A stretch of 64,000 bases of DNA from Kitasatospora aureofaciens. Lineage in GTDB: Bacteria > Actinomycetota > Actinomycetes > Streptomycetales > Streptomycetaceae. Location: NCBI RefSeq assembly GCF_019192735.1, contig NZ_JAHTKP010000002.1:354071-418070 (forward strand), written 5' to 3'. Both the position numbers and the translations under genes were made by a program. Under the pieces are notes generated by a model, which saw only the letters and a program-made list of their open reading frames with translations, searched no databases and was not told where the DNA came from. Positions within the stretch are counted from its first letter, which is position 1; each line of letters starts with the position of its first letter. Shown here piece after piece: positions 51,589-60,979 of the stretch.

Positions 51589-52896
51589 GTGATCTCTCGA
51601 ATCGACCTCCGCGGCTCGCTGGACGACCCGCGTGACCTGCTGCCCCGTGCCGAGTTCGACGTGGCGGCCGCCCTGGAGAAGGTACGGCCGATCGCCGAGG
51701 ACGTACGCCATCGTGGGGTCGCGGCGCTGATCGAGATCACCGAGCGCTTCGACGGCGTGCGGCTGGAGTCGACCCGGGTCCCGGCCGAGCAGCTGACCGA
51801 GGCCCTGGAGACGCTGGACCCGAAGGTGCGGGCCGCGCTGGAGGAGTCGATCCGCCGGGCCCGCGCCGTGCACGCGGACCAGCGCCGCACCGGGCACACC
51901 ACGCAGGTGGTGCCGGGCGGAACGGTCACCCAGCGCTGGGTGCCGGTGGACCGGGTCGGCCTGTACGTGCCGGGCGGGCTGGCGGTGTACCCGTCGTCCG
52001 TTGTGATGAATGTGGTGCCGGCGCAGGAGGCGGGCGTCCAGGGCATCGCGGTCACCTCGCCGCCGCAGAGAGAGTTCGACGGCCGGGTGCACCCGACCAT
52101 CCTGGCGGCCTGCGCGCTGCTCGGCGTGGACGAGGTGTACTCCGTCGGCGGTGCCCAGGCGGTCGCGATGTTCGCGCTCGGCACCGAGGAGTGTGCGCCG
52201 GTGAACATGGTCACCGGCCCCGGCAACATCTACGTGGCCGCCGCCAAGCGCTACTTCGCCGGCCGGATCGGCATCGACTCCGAGGCCGGCCCGACCGAGA
52301 TCGCCGTCCTCGCCGACGACAGCGCGCTGCCGAGCGACGTCGCCGCCGACCTGATCAGCCAGGCCGAGCACGGCCCGACCTCCGGCTCGGTGCTGGTCAC
52401 CGACTCGCCGGCGCTGGCCGACGCGGTCGAGGCCGAGCTGGCCGTGCAGGTCGAGAGGACCAAGCACAGCGAGCGGGTGGCCGAGGCGCTGGGCGGCAAG
52501 CAGTCCGGCATCATCCTGGTCGACGACCTGAAGCAGGGCCTTGACGTCGTCAACGCCTACGCCGCCGAGCACCTGGAGATCCAGACCCGGGACGCGCACG
52601 CGGTGGCCGCCCAGGTCCGCAACGCCGGCGCGATCTTCATCGGCCGCTGGACCCCGGTCTCGCTGGGCGACTACGCGGCCGGCTCCAACCACGTGCTGCC
52701 CACCGGCGGCTGCGCCTGCCACTCGGCCGGCCTGTCGGTGCAGACCTTCCTGCGCGGCGTCCAGGTCGTCGAGTACGACCGGGACGCGCTGGCGGACGTC
52801 GCCGCGCACGTGGTCAACCTGGCGAACGCCGAGGACCTGCCCGGTCACGGGGACGCCATCAAGGCTCGCTTCGACTGGACGGTGCCCGGCTCGTGA
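51589..52896 (+). CDS. hisD: Histidinol dehydrogenase
   Basis: This 435-residue enzyme performs the last two oxidations to L-histidine. Typical blocks are [64 protein letters not shown] and [20 protein letters not shown] 51589 was chosen because TACACT (51576-51581) ends 7 nt before it, suggesting a leaderless transcript; the frame is open far upstream as antisense shadow. The next gene overlaps by 4 nt. First gene of the his operon. Confidence 0.96.
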   Translation: MISRIDLRGSLDDPRDLLPRAEFDVAAALEKVRPIAEDVRHRGVAALIEITERFDGVRLESTRVPAEQLTEALETLDPKVRAALEESIRRARAVHADQRRTGHTTQVVPGGTVTQRWVPVDRVGLYVPGGLAVYPSSVVMNVVPAQEAGVQGIAVTSPPQREFDGRVHPTILAACALLGVDEVYSVGGAQAVAMFALGTEECAPVNMVTGPGNIYVAAAKRYFAGRIGIDSEAGPTEIAVLADDSALPSDVAADLISQAEHGPTSGSVLVTDSPALADAVEAELAVQVERTKHSERVAEALGGKQSGIILVDDLKQGLDVVNAYAAEHLEIQTRDAHAVAAQVRNAGAIFIGRWTPVSLGDYAAGSNHVLPTGGCACHSAGLSVQTFLRGVQVVEYDRDALADVAAHVVNLANAEDLPGHGDAIKARFDWTVPGS

Positions 52897-53993
52897 CTCG
52901 TATCGACGACCTCCCCATCCGGGACGAGCTGCGGGGCCAGTCCCCGTACGGCGCACCGCAGTTGGACGTGCCCGTCCAGCTGAACACCAACGAGAACCCG
53001 TACCCGCTCCCCGACGAGCTGGTGGCCCGGATCGCCGAGCGTGTCGCCGAGGCCGCCCGCGGCCTCAACCGCTACCCCGACCGGGACGCGGTCGAGCTGC
53101 GCGACGGTCTGGCGGCGTACCTGGCCCGTACCACCGGCTTCCCGGTCGAGCGCGCGCAGGTCTGGGCGGCCAACGGCTCCAACGAGGTGCTCCAGCAGCT
53201 CCTCCAGACCTTCGGCGGCCCCGGCCGCACCGCGCTCGGCTTCGAGCCCTCCTACTCGATGCACGCCCTGATCTCCCGGGGTACCGGCACCGCGTGGATC
53301 TCCGGCCCGCGCAACGACGACTTCACCATCGACGTGGACGCCGCCCTCGCCGCGATCGCCGAGCACCGGCCGAACGTGGTCTTCGTCTGCTCGCCGAACA
53401 ACCCGACCGGCACGGCGGTGGACGCCGACACCGTGCTGAAGCTGTACGAGGCCGCGCAGGCCGCCCGGCCCAGCCTGGTCGTCGTCGACGAGGCCTACGT
53501 CGAGTTCTCGCACCGCGCTTCGCTGCTGCCCCTGATCGAGGGCCGCCCCAACCTGGTGGTCAGCCGCACCATGTCCAAGGCCTTCGGCGCGGCCGGGCTG
53601 CGCCTGGGCTACCTCGCGGCCGACCCGGCCGTGGTGGACGCGGTGCAGCTGGTCCGGCTGCCGTACCACCTGTCGGCCGTCACCCAGGCCACCGCGCTGG
53701 CCTGCCTGGAGCACACCGACACCCTGCTCGGGTACGTCGGCCGGCTCAAGCAGGAGCGCGACCGGCTGGTGGACGCGCTGCGCGGGCTCGGCCTGGAGGT
53801 GACCGACTCGGACGCCAACTTCGTCCAGTTCGGCCGCTTCGCCGACACCCACGCGGTCTGGCAGGCCATCCTCGACCAGGGCGTCCTGGTCCGCGACAAC
53901 GGCGTCCCCGGGTGGCTGCGCGTCACCGCCGGCACCCCCGCCGAGAACGACGCCTTCCTGGACGCCGTTTCCACTGTGATCAAGGAGCTGTAA
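52893..53993 (+). CDS. hisC: Histidinol-phosphate aminotransferase
   Basis: This 366-residue fold-type I PLP enzyme converts imidazole-acetol phosphate to histidinol phosphate. The PLP lysine is K229 in [27 protein letters not shown] near the N-terminus, [11 protein letters not shown] and [11 protein letters not shown] are family blocks. GTG 52893 overlaps the hisD stop. hisB follows 7 nt after its stop. Confidence 0.96.
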   Translation: MTRIDDLPIRDELRGQSPYGAPQLDVPVQLNTNENPYPLPDELVARIAERVAEAARGLNRYPDRDAVELRDGLAAYLARTTGFPVERAQVWAANGSNEVLQQLLQTFGGPGRTALGFEPSYSMHALISRGTGTAWISGPRNDDFTIDVDAALAAIAEHRPNVVFVCSPNNPTGTAVDADTVLKLYEAAQAARPSLVVVDEAYVEFSHRASLLPLIEGRPNLVVSRTMSKAFGAAGLRLGYLAADPAVVDAVQLVRLPYHLSAVTQATALACLEHTDTLLGYVGRLKQERDRLVDALRGLGLEVTDSDANFVQFGRFADTHAVWQAILDQGVLVRDNGVPGWLRVTAGTPAENDAFLDAVSTVIKEL

Positions 53994-54000
53994 CCCCGTA

Positions 54001-54593
54001 TGTCCCGTATCGGACGCGTTGAGCGCACTACCAAGGAGACCTCGGTCCTGGTCGAGATCGACCTCGACGGCACCGGCAGGACCGACATCTCCACGGGCGT
54101 CGGGTTCTACGACCACATGCTCGACCAGCTCGGCCGCCACGGTCTGTTCGACCTCACCGTCAAGACCGACGGCGACCTGCACATCGACACCCACCACACC
54201 ATCGAGGACACCGCCCTCGCGCTCGGTGCCGCCTTCAAGCAGGCGCTCGGCGACAAGGTCGGCATCTACCGCTTCGGCAACTGCACGGTGCCGCTGGACG
54301 AGTCGCTCGCCCAGGTCACCGTCGACCTCTCCGGCCGCCCCTACCTGGTGCACACCGAGCCGGAGAACATGGCGCCGATGATCGGCAGCTACGACACCAC
54401 GATGACCCGGCACATCCTGGAGTCCTTCGTGGCCCAGGCGCAGATAGCGCTGCACGTCCACGTGCCGTACGGCCGCAACGCCCACCACATCGTCGAGTGC
54501 CAGTTCAAGGCGCTCGCCCGGGCCCTGCGCTACGCCTCCGAGCGCGACCCGCGCGCGGCCGGCATCCTCCCGTCGACCAAGGGTGCGCTGTGA
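54001..54593 (+). CDS. hisB: Imidazoleglycerol-phosphate dehydratase
   Basis: This 197-residue monofunctional dehydratase has the manganese-binding HxxH repeats GFYDHMLDQLGRHG, IDTHHTIEDTALALG and YGRNAHHIVECQFKA. There is no phosphatase domain, as usual in actinobacteria. ATG 54001 starts MSRIGRVERTTKET. Its stop overlaps the following small gene by 4 nt. Confidence 0.97.
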
Positions 54594-54742
54594 GCAAGAC
54601 CGCGATGATCCTCCTCTTCGTCGGGCTCTTCCTGGCCGGCGGGGTGATCTCGTTCTGGAAGCAGAAGCTGCCCAAGGGCGTCATCCTGGTGCTCGCGTTC
54701 GGCTCGGTGATGTGCCTGGCCGCCGGCGTCATGCGCCTCTAG
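54590..54742 (+). CDS. Small two-helix membrane protein inside the his operon
   Basis: This 50-residue protein starts at GTG 54590 (GTGA overlap with hisB). It has two membrane segments, about 4-21 (TAMILLFVGLFLAGGVIS) and 30-48, joined by FWKQKLPKGV. The tight coupling to hisB argues that it is a real gene. I know no function; a role in histidine synthesis is not implied by the sequence. Confidence 0.75.
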   Translation: MSKTAMILLFVGLFLAGGVISFWKQKLPKGVILVLAFGSVMCLAAGVMRL

Positions 54743-54772
54743 ACCCGTAGCAGAGAGACTGGACACCTGAAC

Positions 54773-55408
54773 ATGGGCAAGAACGTCGTCGTCCTCGACT
54801 ACGGCTCGGGCAACCTCCGCTCCGCGCAGCGCGCCCTGGAGCGCACCGGCGCCAACGTCACCGTGACCGCCGACTACGACGCCGCGATGGCCGCGGACGG
54901 GCTGCTCGTGCCCGGCGTGGGCGCCTTCGAGGCCTGCATGCGCGGGCTGAAGTCGGTCCGCGGGGACTGGATCATCGACCGCCGGCTCGCCGGGGGCCGG
55001 CCGGTCATGGGCATCTGCGTCGGCATGCAGATCCTCTTCGAGAGGGGGGTCGAGCACGGCGTGGAGACGGCCGGCTGCGACGAGTGGCCGGGCACCGTCG
55101 AGCCGCTGGACGCCCCGGTCGTCCCGCACATGGGCTGGAACACCGTGGACGTGCCCGAGGGCAGCCGGATGTTCGCCGGACTGGACCCGGAGACCCGCTT
55201 CTACTTCGTGCACTCCTACGGCGTGCGGCACTGGGAGCTGGAGATCCACAGCGACCGGCTGCACGCCCCGCTGGTCACCTGGGCCACGCACGGGCAGCCG
55301 TTCGTCGCGGCCGTCGAGAACGGCCCGCTGTGGGCCACCCAGTTCCACCCCGAGAAGTCCGGTGACGCCGGCGCCGCCCTGCTGACCAACTGGGTCAACA
55401 CCCTCTGA
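54773..55408 (+). CDS. hisH: Imidazole glycerol phosphate synthase, glutaminase subunit
   Basis: This 211-residue class I glutamine amidotransferase supplies ammonia to HisF. The nucleophile is C82 in GICVGMQ, and the His/Glu pair is in QFHPEKSG. The start [22 protein letters not shown] and VPHMGWN are family blocks. ATG 54773 follows GAGAGACTGG. The partner hisF lies three genes downstream. Confidence 0.97.
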   Translation: MGKNVVVLDYGSGNLRSAQRALERTGANVTVTADYDAAMAADGLLVPGVGAFEACMRGLKSVRGDWIIDRRLAGGRPVMGICVGMQILFERGVEHGVETAGCDEWPGTVEPLDAPVVPHMGWNTVDVPEGSRMFAGLDPETRFYFVHSYGVRHWELEIHSDRLHAPLVTWATHGQPFVAAVENGPLWATQFHPEKSGDAGAALLTNWVNTL

Positions 55409-55425
55409 CCGTCTGAGAGTTACTG

Positions 55426-56151
55426 ATGAGTCGCCTCGAACTGCTTCCCGCCGTCGACGTCCGGGACGGCCAGGCCGTCCGCCTGGTCAAGGGCGCCTCC
55501 GGCACCGAGACCTCCTTCGGCGAGCCGCTGGCCGCCGCCCTCGCCTGGCAGAACGCCGGCGCCGAGTGGCTGCACCTGGTGGACCTCGACGCCGCCTTCG
55601 GCACCGGCTCCAACTACGCGCTGCTGCGCGAGGTCACCGGCGCGCTCGACATCAAGGTCGAGCTGTCCGGCGGCATCCGCGACGACGAGTCGCTCGCCAA
55701 CGCGCTCGCCACCGGCTGCACCCGGGTCAACCTCGGCACCGCCGCTCTGGAGGCCCCCGAGTGGGTCGCCAAGGCCATCGCCCAGCACGGCGACAAGATC
55801 GCCGTCGGCCTGGACGTCGTCGGCACCACCCTGCGCGGCCGCGGCTGGACCCGCGACGGTGGCCAGCTCTTCGAGGTGCTGGACCGGCTCAACCGGGAGG
55901 GCTGCGCCCGCTACGTCGTCACCGACGTCAACCGCGACGGCACCCTGACCGGCCCCAACCTCCAGCTGCTGCGCGACGTCTGCGCCGCCACCGACCGCCC
56001 GGTCGTCGCCTCCGGCGGCGTCTCCTCGCTGGACGACCTGCGCGCCATCGCCGGTCTGGTCGGCGAGGGTGTCGAGGGCGCCATCGTGGGCAAGGCACTC
56101 TACGAGCAGAAGTTCACCCTCGAAGAGGCCCTGGAGGCGGTTTCAGGATGA
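55426..56151 (+). CDS. priA: Bifunctional HisA/TrpF isomerase PriA
   Basis: This 241-residue (beta/alpha)8 isomerase carries the first catalytic Asp at D11 ([10 protein letters not shown]) and the second in [15 protein letters not shown]. Actinobacteria of this group lack a separate trpF, and their HisA homologue PriA serves both histidine and tryptophan synthesis. That is family knowledge; absence of trpF elsewhere in this genome cannot be seen here. ATG 55426 starts it, and its stop overlaps the RidA-like gene. Confidence 0.92.
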   Translation: MSRLELLPAVDVRDGQAVRLVKGASGTETSFGEPLAAALAWQNAGAEWLHLVDLDAAFGTGSNYALLREVTGALDIKVELSGGIRDDESLANALATGCTRVNLGTAALEAPEWVAKAIAQHGDKIAVGLDVVGTTLRGRGWTRDGGQLFEVLDRLNREGCARYVVTDVNRDGTLTGPNLQLLRDVCAATDRPVVASGGVSSLDDLRAIAGLVGEGVEGAIVGKALYEQKFTLEEALEAVSG

Positions 56152-56588
56152 CCGAACGTCGGATCGTACGCGGCCGGGTCGCCGGATTCTCCCCCTGGGA
56201 GGACGAGTTCGGCTACTCGCGGGCGGTCGCCGCGGGTGACCACGTGCACGTCGCCGGCTCCACCGCCTGGGTGGACGGCCGGATCGAGCACGAGGGCGAC
56301 CCGTACCGGCAGACCCTCGCCGCGTTCGGCGTCGGGCTCCAGGCCCTGGCCGCGTACGGTCTGACGGCGGACGACGTGGTCCGCACCCGGATGTACATCA
56401 CCCACGTCCGCGACGCCGAGGAGGTGGGCCGCGCCCACCGTCAACTCTTCGCCGCCGCCCGCCCGGTGGCCACCATGGTGGTGGTCGAGGGACTGATCGA
56501 CTCCCGGATGATGGTCGAGGTCGAGCTCGACGCCTATCGTGCCGGGCTGGCAAAGACCCTGGAAGCCCCGGAAGGCAAACAGCCGTGA
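56148..56588 (+). CDS. RidA/YjgF-family protein
   Basis: This 146-residue protein has the RidA blocks [36 protein letters not shown] and [21 protein letters not shown]. RidA members hydrolyse reactive enamine/imine intermediates; the conserved Arg of the active site may be the one in VRTRMYI. It overlaps priA and hisF by 4 nt each, a known placement in streptomycete his operons. It may detoxify by-products of PLP enzymes in the pathway. Confidence 0.9.
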   Translation: MTERRIVRGRVAGFSPWEDEFGYSRAVAAGDHVHVAGSTAWVDGRIEHEGDPYRQTLAAFGVGLQALAAYGLTADDVVRTRMYITHVRDAEEVGRAHRQLFAAARPVATMVVVEGLIDSRMMVEVELDAYRAGLAKTLEAPEGKQP

Positions 56589-57355
56589 CCCTCGCAGTAC
56601 GTGTCATCCCCTGTCTGGACGTGGACGCCGGGCGGGTGGTCAAGGGCGTCAACTTTCAGAACTTGCGCGACGCCGGCGACCCCGTCGAGATGGCCAAGCT
56701 CTACGACGCCGAGGGCGCCGACGAGTTGACCTTCCTCGACATCACCGCCTCCTCCGGCGACCGGGAGACCACCTACGACGTGGTCCGTCGCACCGCCGAG
56801 CAGGTGTTCATCCCGCTCACCGTCGGCGGCGGCATCCGCGCCGTCGACGACGTCAACAAGCTGCTGCGGGCCGGCGCCGACAAGGTCGGCGTCAACACCG
56901 CGGCCATCGCCCGGCCGGAGCTGGTCCGCGAGATCGCCCAGCGGTTCGGGCGGCAGGTGCTGGTGCTTTCGGTCGACGCCCGGCGCTGCCCGCCCGGTAC
57001 GGAGACCGAGTCGGGCTTCGAGGTCACGACGCACGGCGGGCGCCGCGGCACCGGCCTCGACGCGGTCGAATGGGCGGGCCGCGCGGCCGAGTTGGGCGCG
57101 GGCGAGATCCTGCTCAACTCGATGGACGCGGACGGCACCAAGGACGGCTACGACCTGGACATGATCCGGGCCGTCCGCAAGGCCGTCTCCGTGCCGGTGA
57201 TCGCCTCCGGCGGGGCCGGCAAGCTCGCCGACTTCGCGCCGGCCGTGGAGGCGGGCGCGGACGCGGTGCTGGCCGCGAGCGTCTTCCACTTCGGCGACCT
57301 GCGGATCGGCGAGGTCAAGAACGCGTTGCGGGAGGCCGGGCACCCGGTGCGCTGA
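56585..57355 (+). CDS. hisF: Imidazole glycerol phosphate synthase, cyclase subunit
   Basis: This 256-residue (beta/alpha)8 cyclase has catalytic Asp D12 in [16 protein letters not shown] and the second in [28 protein letters not shown] and [13 protein letters not shown] bind phosphates. It works with HisH. GTG 56585 overlaps the RidA gene. A terminator follows 17 nt after its stop, closing the operon. Confidence 0.97.
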   Translation: MTLAVRVIPCLDVDAGRVVKGVNFQNLRDAGDPVEMAKLYDAEGADELTFLDITASSGDRETTYDVVRRTAEQVFIPLTVGGGIRAVDDVNKLLRAGADKVGVNTAAIARPELVREIAQRFGRQVLVLSVDARRCPPGTETESGFEVTTHGGRRGTGLDAVEWAGRAAELGAGEILLNSMDADGTKDGYDLDMIRAVRKAVSVPVIASGGAGKLADFAPAVEAGADAVLAASVFHFGDLRIGEVKNALREAGHPVR

Positions 57356-57372
57356 GTTCTTCCGGCAGCTGG

Positions 57373-57399
57373 GAGGGCCCGCCGTTTCGGCGGGCCCTC
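57373..57399 (+). terminator. Terminator hairpin after hisF
   Basis: GAGGGCCCGCCG (57373-57384) and CGGCGGGCCCTC (57388-57399) form a perfect 12-bp stem with a 3-nt loop, between the convergent hisF and VOC genes. No long T-run follows. A 16-nt direct duplication starting GTGCTCAGGACTCC lies just beyond (57404-57436) and overlaps the VOC stop. Confidence 0.7.
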
Positions 57400-57424
57400 T
57401 CGCGTGCTCAGGACTCCTGCGTGC

Positions 57425-58207
57425 TCAGGACTCCCGCGGCTCGCCCTTGATCAGCGCGAACGGCGCGCCGTGCGGGTCCGCCAGCCAGGCGATCCGGCCG
57501 ACGTTCGGGACGTCCTCGGCGGGCATCAGCACCGAGCCGCCGGCCGCCGTCGCCTTCGCGACCAGCGCGTCCACGTCGGCGGCCGCGAAGTACGGCGTCC
57601 AGGCGGGGGGCTGGTTCGGCTGCACCGTCGGGGCGATGCCGCCGAAGCTGGTGGCCTGCTGGTCGCCCTCGGAGGTGGAGATCACCCGGTAGGACATGCC
57701 CGGGGACGGCTCGAAGTTCTCCACCCGCCAGCCGAACAGCGTCTGGTAGAAGGTGAAACCGGCGTCCTGGTCGGTGGTGTGCAGCTCGGACCAGACCAGG
57801 GTGTTGTCCTCGGAGACGGCGTCCAGACCGGTGGTCGAGCCGGCCTGCCAGATCGCGAACCGGCTGCCCTGCGGGTCGGCGAGCTGGGCGAAGCGGCCTT
57901 CGCCCATGACGTCCATGGGCGGGACCAGGACCATGCCGCCGGCCTTCTCGGCGGCGTTCACGGTGACGTCCGCGTCGGTGACGCGGAAGTACGTCGTCCA
58001 GGTGGACGGGTCGCCCTCGTTCAGCGGGCCGACGGCGCCGACGGCCTTGCCGTTCAGCTGGAAGAATCCGTAGCCGCCCGTCTCGGGGCCGGCGGACTGG
58101 AAGGTCCAGCCGAAGACCTTGTTGTAGAAGTCGGCGGTGGCGGGGATGTCCGGGCTGCCGAGGTCGATCCAGCAGGGCGAGCCGGTGGGAAAGTCGGTGG
58201 TGAGCAT
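57425..58207 (-). CDS. Two-domain VOC (glyoxalase-fold) protein
   Basis: This 260-residue protein starts at ATG 58207, preceded by AAGGGGC. Two VOC modules are seen: SPCWIDLGSPDIPATADFYNKVFGWTFQ... and TLVWSELHTTDQDAGFTFYQTLFGWRVE..., each ending in a FAxxxDPQGSRFA/GAPFAL strand. Such tandem VOC proteins occur widely in actinobacteria; metal ligands and substrate are not clear. It is convergent with hisF. The 177-nt gap upstream has no gene. Confidence 0.88.
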   Translation of the reverse strand: MLTTDFPTGSPCWIDLGSPDIPATADFYNKVFGWTFQSAGPETGGYGFFQLNGKAVGAVGPLNEGDPSTWTTYFRVTDADVTVNAAEKAGGMVLVPPMDVMGEGRFAQLADPQGSRFAIWQAGSTTGLDAVSEDNTLVWSELHTTDQDAGFTFYQTLFGWRVENFEPSPGMSYRVISTSEGDQQATSFGGIAPTVQPNQPPAWTPYFAAADVDALVAKATAAGGSVLMPAEDVPNVGRIAWLADPHGAPFALIKGEPRES

Positions 58208-58384
58208 AGGTGGTGCCCCTTCGACGGTGAGGTGACCGGGGCGGTTTCCGCTGGGCGCGCACACGCCCCCTCCCCGGCCATCTGAGAGTCTGCACCCGGG
58301 CACTGACATCCGCAGCCGGGACACGGCTGAGCTGCGGGTTCGGCGTGTCGGGGGGTGCCTTTGTGCTCCCCAAGCTGTGTGGCT

Positions 58385-59230
58385 TCAGACACCAGAGGTG
58401 CAGACGAACCCGAGGTCGATGAGCCCCTCACTCCGACAGAGGCGGTCGGACGCGCCACCGGCCGTGGTCTGCAGCAACTGGTAGTCGGCACCGTGCTCCT
58501 GACCCCAGTGCATTGCCGCCCACCACAGTTGCCGCCCGAGTCCGAGCCCTCGGTACTCCGGCAGGACTCCGAAGTACTGGGGCAGGAGCCGAGCTCGCCC
58601 AATCGGGTCGGGCATCGTTTCCATCGGGCCGATGGCACCGGCGACCCGCCCGTTCTGCACCGCGACCAGCACGGGGCCTACGGCTTCGAGCCTGGAGTTC
58701 AGGAAGGCGAACCCTTCGCCGGCCAGCTCCTCGGAAAAGGCATTGAAGGTCTTCGCCACGGCTGCGGGTGTCTCGGACAAGACCTCGACCCCGTCGACGG
58801 CGGGAGCGGGATTGTCGAAGGTCCTGAGTTGGACTCGGGTGGGTGCGGCAAGGGCGTTCGGGAGCTCCTGGAACCACACGACGCGGGCCTTCGTGGCTCC
58901 GTGGAGAGCGGCGAGCTTGGCTGCTGTTTCCTGGGCTTCGAGCAGGTGCCCGGGGGCCCCATAGAGGTGGAGCCGTAGGATTCCGCGGCCAGTGATCGTC
59001 GGGATCAGGGTGCGTTCCCGATCCTGGACGATGTCGTCCACCACGACCCACTCGTCCTTGCGGTCCGACCATCGCCGGTCCTTGTCATGGGGCAGAAAGT
59101 CACCGGTGCCGGCGACGGCGAAAACGTCTTCCAGTAGCTCCGGGCTCAATACTTCGGGGTGAAGGGGGCCAAGTGTTGGCAGGTACGGCACGGAGATACG
59201 GGGGCACATCCAGTCCCAGTGGAATCCCAT
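58385..59230 (-). CDS. GNAT-family N-acetyltransferase next to the peptide cluster
   Basis: This 281-residue protein has an unclassified N-terminal half (VVVDDIVQDRERTLIP, LRLHLYGAPGHLLEAQET) and a C-terminal GNAT domain with the acetyl-CoA loop LPQYFGVLPEYRGLGLGRQLWW. It lies 84 nt downstream of the peptide gene in the same direction, separated by a hairpin. It could modify or inactivate the peptide product, or be unrelated. Confidence 0.82.
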   Translation of the reverse strand: MGFHWDWMCPRISVPYLPTLGPLHPEVLSPELLEDVFAVAGTGDFLPHDKDRRWSDRKDEWVVVDDIVQDRERTLIPTITGRGILRLHLYGAPGHLLEAQETAAKLAALHGATKARVVWFQELPNALAAPTRVQLRTFDNPAPAVDGVEVLSETPAAVAKTFNAFSEELAGEGFAFLNSRLEAVGPVLVAVQNGRVAGAIGPMETMPDPIGRARLLPQYFGVLPEYRGLGLGRQLWWAAMHWGQEHGADYQLLQTTAGGASDRLCRSEGLIDLGFVCTSGV

Positions 59231-59260
59231 GGATCCACGCTACTCGGCTCCCACGCAGGG

Positions 59261-59295
59261 CTCAGGCCCTGATGCGAACCGCGCCAGGGCCTGAG
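59261..59295 (-). terminator. Hairpin between the peptide and GNAT genes
   Basis: CTCAGGCCCTG (59261-59271) and CAGGGCCTGAG (59285-59295) form a perfect 11-bp inverted repeat 19 nt past the peptide stop. No T-run follows on the minus strand. It may end or stabilise the radical SAM-peptide transcript. Confidence 0.55.
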
Positions 59296-59314
59296 CGTTA
59301 GTGACCGACTGTGA

Positions 59315-59518
59315 TCAGTGCGGGTTGTCGTCGCCCGCGTTGCACGAGCACTTGATCGACTCCATGACGTCGTCCAGGTCGGCGACGACGGCGATCTCGG
59401 TGACGGGCCGGCCGGGGGTCTGGATGGGCCGCGTCAGGTACGGCAGACGCTGAGCCAGGTCGTCGCCCGGCAGCGGCCGCCTCGGGGAGATTTCGACAGC
59501 GACAGCGGTCATGTTCAT
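59315..59518 (-). CDS. Putative RiPP precursor peptide
   Basis: This 67-residue peptide starts at ATG 59518, overlapping the radical SAM stop (ATGA). The leader-like part is Pro/Arg-rich, then acidic (DLDDVMESIK). It ends KCSCNAGDDNPH, with the only two cysteines at C57 and C59. A small acidic peptide with a Cys-rich C-terminal tip, translationally coupled to a SPASM radical SAM enzyme, is the usual signature of a ribosomally made, post-translationally modified peptide. I do not recognise its family. No export gene or protease is adjacent. Confidence 0.75.
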   Translation of the reverse strand: MNMTAVAVEISPRRPLPGDDLAQRLPYLTRPIQTPGRPVTEIAVVADLDDVMESIKCSCNAGDDNPH

Positions 59519-60633
59519 CCTGCTTTCTTGGTTCCGTGCCGGCAGTAACTTGCGAGTGGTGCCTTCGCCTCCTGGTAGTGCTTGGCCAGGGGCCGGCACA
59601 CGGTGCACGACCCCGAGAGCTGACAGCCGGAGCAGCCACCAGTGCGAAGCATGAGGCGGTCGGCGATGGCGCCGAGCCGGGCGAGGCCGTTGATCCCCTC
59701 GGTGGGCAGGCTGATCTGATCGTCACGGCCGATCTTGCAGATGGACACCAGACCGTGCGGGTCGGTGTGGAAGAAGGTGTGGCCCGCGTTGCACCCGGCG
59801 AACGGCTTGCGCATTCGCAGGTGCTCTTTGGACTGCGCGGTCAGGGACTCGGCGCCGCCGTAGATCGTCGGCGTCATGTTGGTGAAGACGTTGTACTCCA
59901 GCCCCCACGACCGGCACAGGTCGATCATCGCCTGTTCCTCGTGCGCGTTGTCCTCGGTGACGACGATGCTCATCCGCAGGGGGAGCTTGGCGTGGCGGGC
60001 GGCGTTCATCCCCTGGACGAACAGGTCCCAGGCGCCCGGACGTTGCGTAAGTTTGTCGTAGCTGGCCTTCGCGGCGCCGTACATCGACACCGTGACCCGG
60101 TAGGGCGGACAGTCCCGGAAGAGACCAAGCAGGTTCTCGCGCCACAGCAGCGAGGCGTTCGTCGAGACCGTGATCATCATGCCCAGCTCGAACGCGGCCC
60201 GGTACGACGCGATGAAGTCCTTGTCCACGGTGGGCTCACCGCCGGTGATCTGGAGCCACAGCACACCGGCCTCGGCCATGATCCGCAAGCACGTCAGCTT
60301 GTCCGCCAACGACATGCCCGAGTTGACCTTGAGCCCCAGGTAGCAGTGCTTGCACGTGTAGTTGCAGCCGAGGTTGATCTCCCACGACGCCCGGGAGTAA
60401 CCCCACTGGGAGGGCTGCCGTACGAGCAGAAACTCGCCCGCCGGCCGTCCGTCGACCTCCAGGTCGGCCCACTGCGCGCCCACGGCGTCCAAGAGCCAAG
60501 AGGGAGCCACCTGGGCAGGGTCGTGAACGCGCAGCTCTTCGTAGTTGGACTGCGGCAGCCGGAGGCCGCCACGGCTACCGGGTCGTACCAACATGTACTC
60601 GTCCAGGAACGAACTGGCGATGAGGTTGTGCAC
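59515..60633 (-). CDS. Radical SAM/SPASM peptide maturase
   Basis: This 372-residue enzyme starts at GTG 60633, directly after GAGGAGGGAAA; the frame is open upstream but unsupported. The radical SAM cluster motif is C90-x3-C94-x2-C97 (CNYTCKHC), with GGEP at 131-134. The C-terminal SPASM domain holds C281, C299, C334, C337, C343, C346 and C364, enough for two auxiliary iron-sulfur clusters. No obvious RiPP recognition (PqqD-like) domain is seen in the ~85 N-terminal residues. Its substrate is most likely the overlapping 67-residue peptide, in which it would form a thioether or carbon-carbon crosslink. Confidence 0.88.
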   Translation of the reverse strand: MHNLIASSFLDEYMLVRPGSRGGLRLPQSNYEELRVHDPAQVAPSWLLDAVGAQWADLEVDGRPAGEFLLVRQPSQWGYSRASWEINLGCNYTCKHCYLGLKVNSGMSLADKLTCLRIMAEAGVLWLQITGGEPTVDKDFIASYRAAFELGMMITVSTNASLLWRENLLGLFRDCPPYRVTVSMYGAAKASYDKLTQRPGAWDLFVQGMNAARHAKLPLRMSIVVTEDNAHEEQAMIDLCRSWGLEYNVFTNMTPTIYGGAESLTAQSKEHLRMRKPFAGCNAGHTFFHTDPHGLVSICKIGRDDQISLPTEGINGLARLGAIADRLMLRTGGCSGCQLSGSCTVCRPLAKHYQEAKAPLASYCRHGTKKAG

Positions 60634-60778
60634 TTTCCCTCCTCTGCTGAGCAATTCGGAGAAGTGCCGCGAGTGGCGGCAGCTCCCCGAGGGCACCTGA
60701 CCGTCCTCGGGGATGCTCTGACTGGTCTCACGAGGGTGGAGGCCGGCCAAAGTTGGGTTGCCTGACGAACCCAGGCCG

Positions 60779-60979
60779 TCAGGTGCCGGAGTGGCGCAGG
60801 TACGCCTCGGCGGCCGACACGGTGTAGAAGCGCCTGATTCGGTCCGAGGAGCCCGGAACGCGCACGTACTCGTGCTGCTCGCGGTCATAGATCCCCCAGC
60901 ACTCCAGCAGGACGAAATGGGGGCTCTGGGAGTCGATCAGGCGGATCTCGTACCGAGACAACGTGGAGGGAGCGGTCAC
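60779..60979 (-). CDS. Small protein of unknown function upstream of the radical SAM gene
   Basis: This 66-residue protein starts at GTG 60979, overlapping the stop of the ATPase gene's second frame (60976-60978). The sequence runs SRYEIRLIDSQSPHFVLLE then CWGIYDREQHEYVRVPGSS and ends AAEAYLRHSGT, suggesting a small beta-rich fold. I recognise no family. A 145-nt gap with a 9-bp hairpin (60684-60692 with 60705-60713) separates it from the radical SAM gene in the same direction. Confidence 0.65.
   Translation of the reverse strand: MTAPSTLSRYEIRLIDSQSPHFVLLECWGIYDREQHEYVRVPGSSDRIRRFYTVSAAEAYLRHSGT

Noticed and set aside
60294..60888. Longer N-terminus for the radical SAM enzyme, from 60888
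   Set aside because: The extension is low-complexity, overlaps the 66-residue gene, and a strong ribosome site marks GTG 60633.
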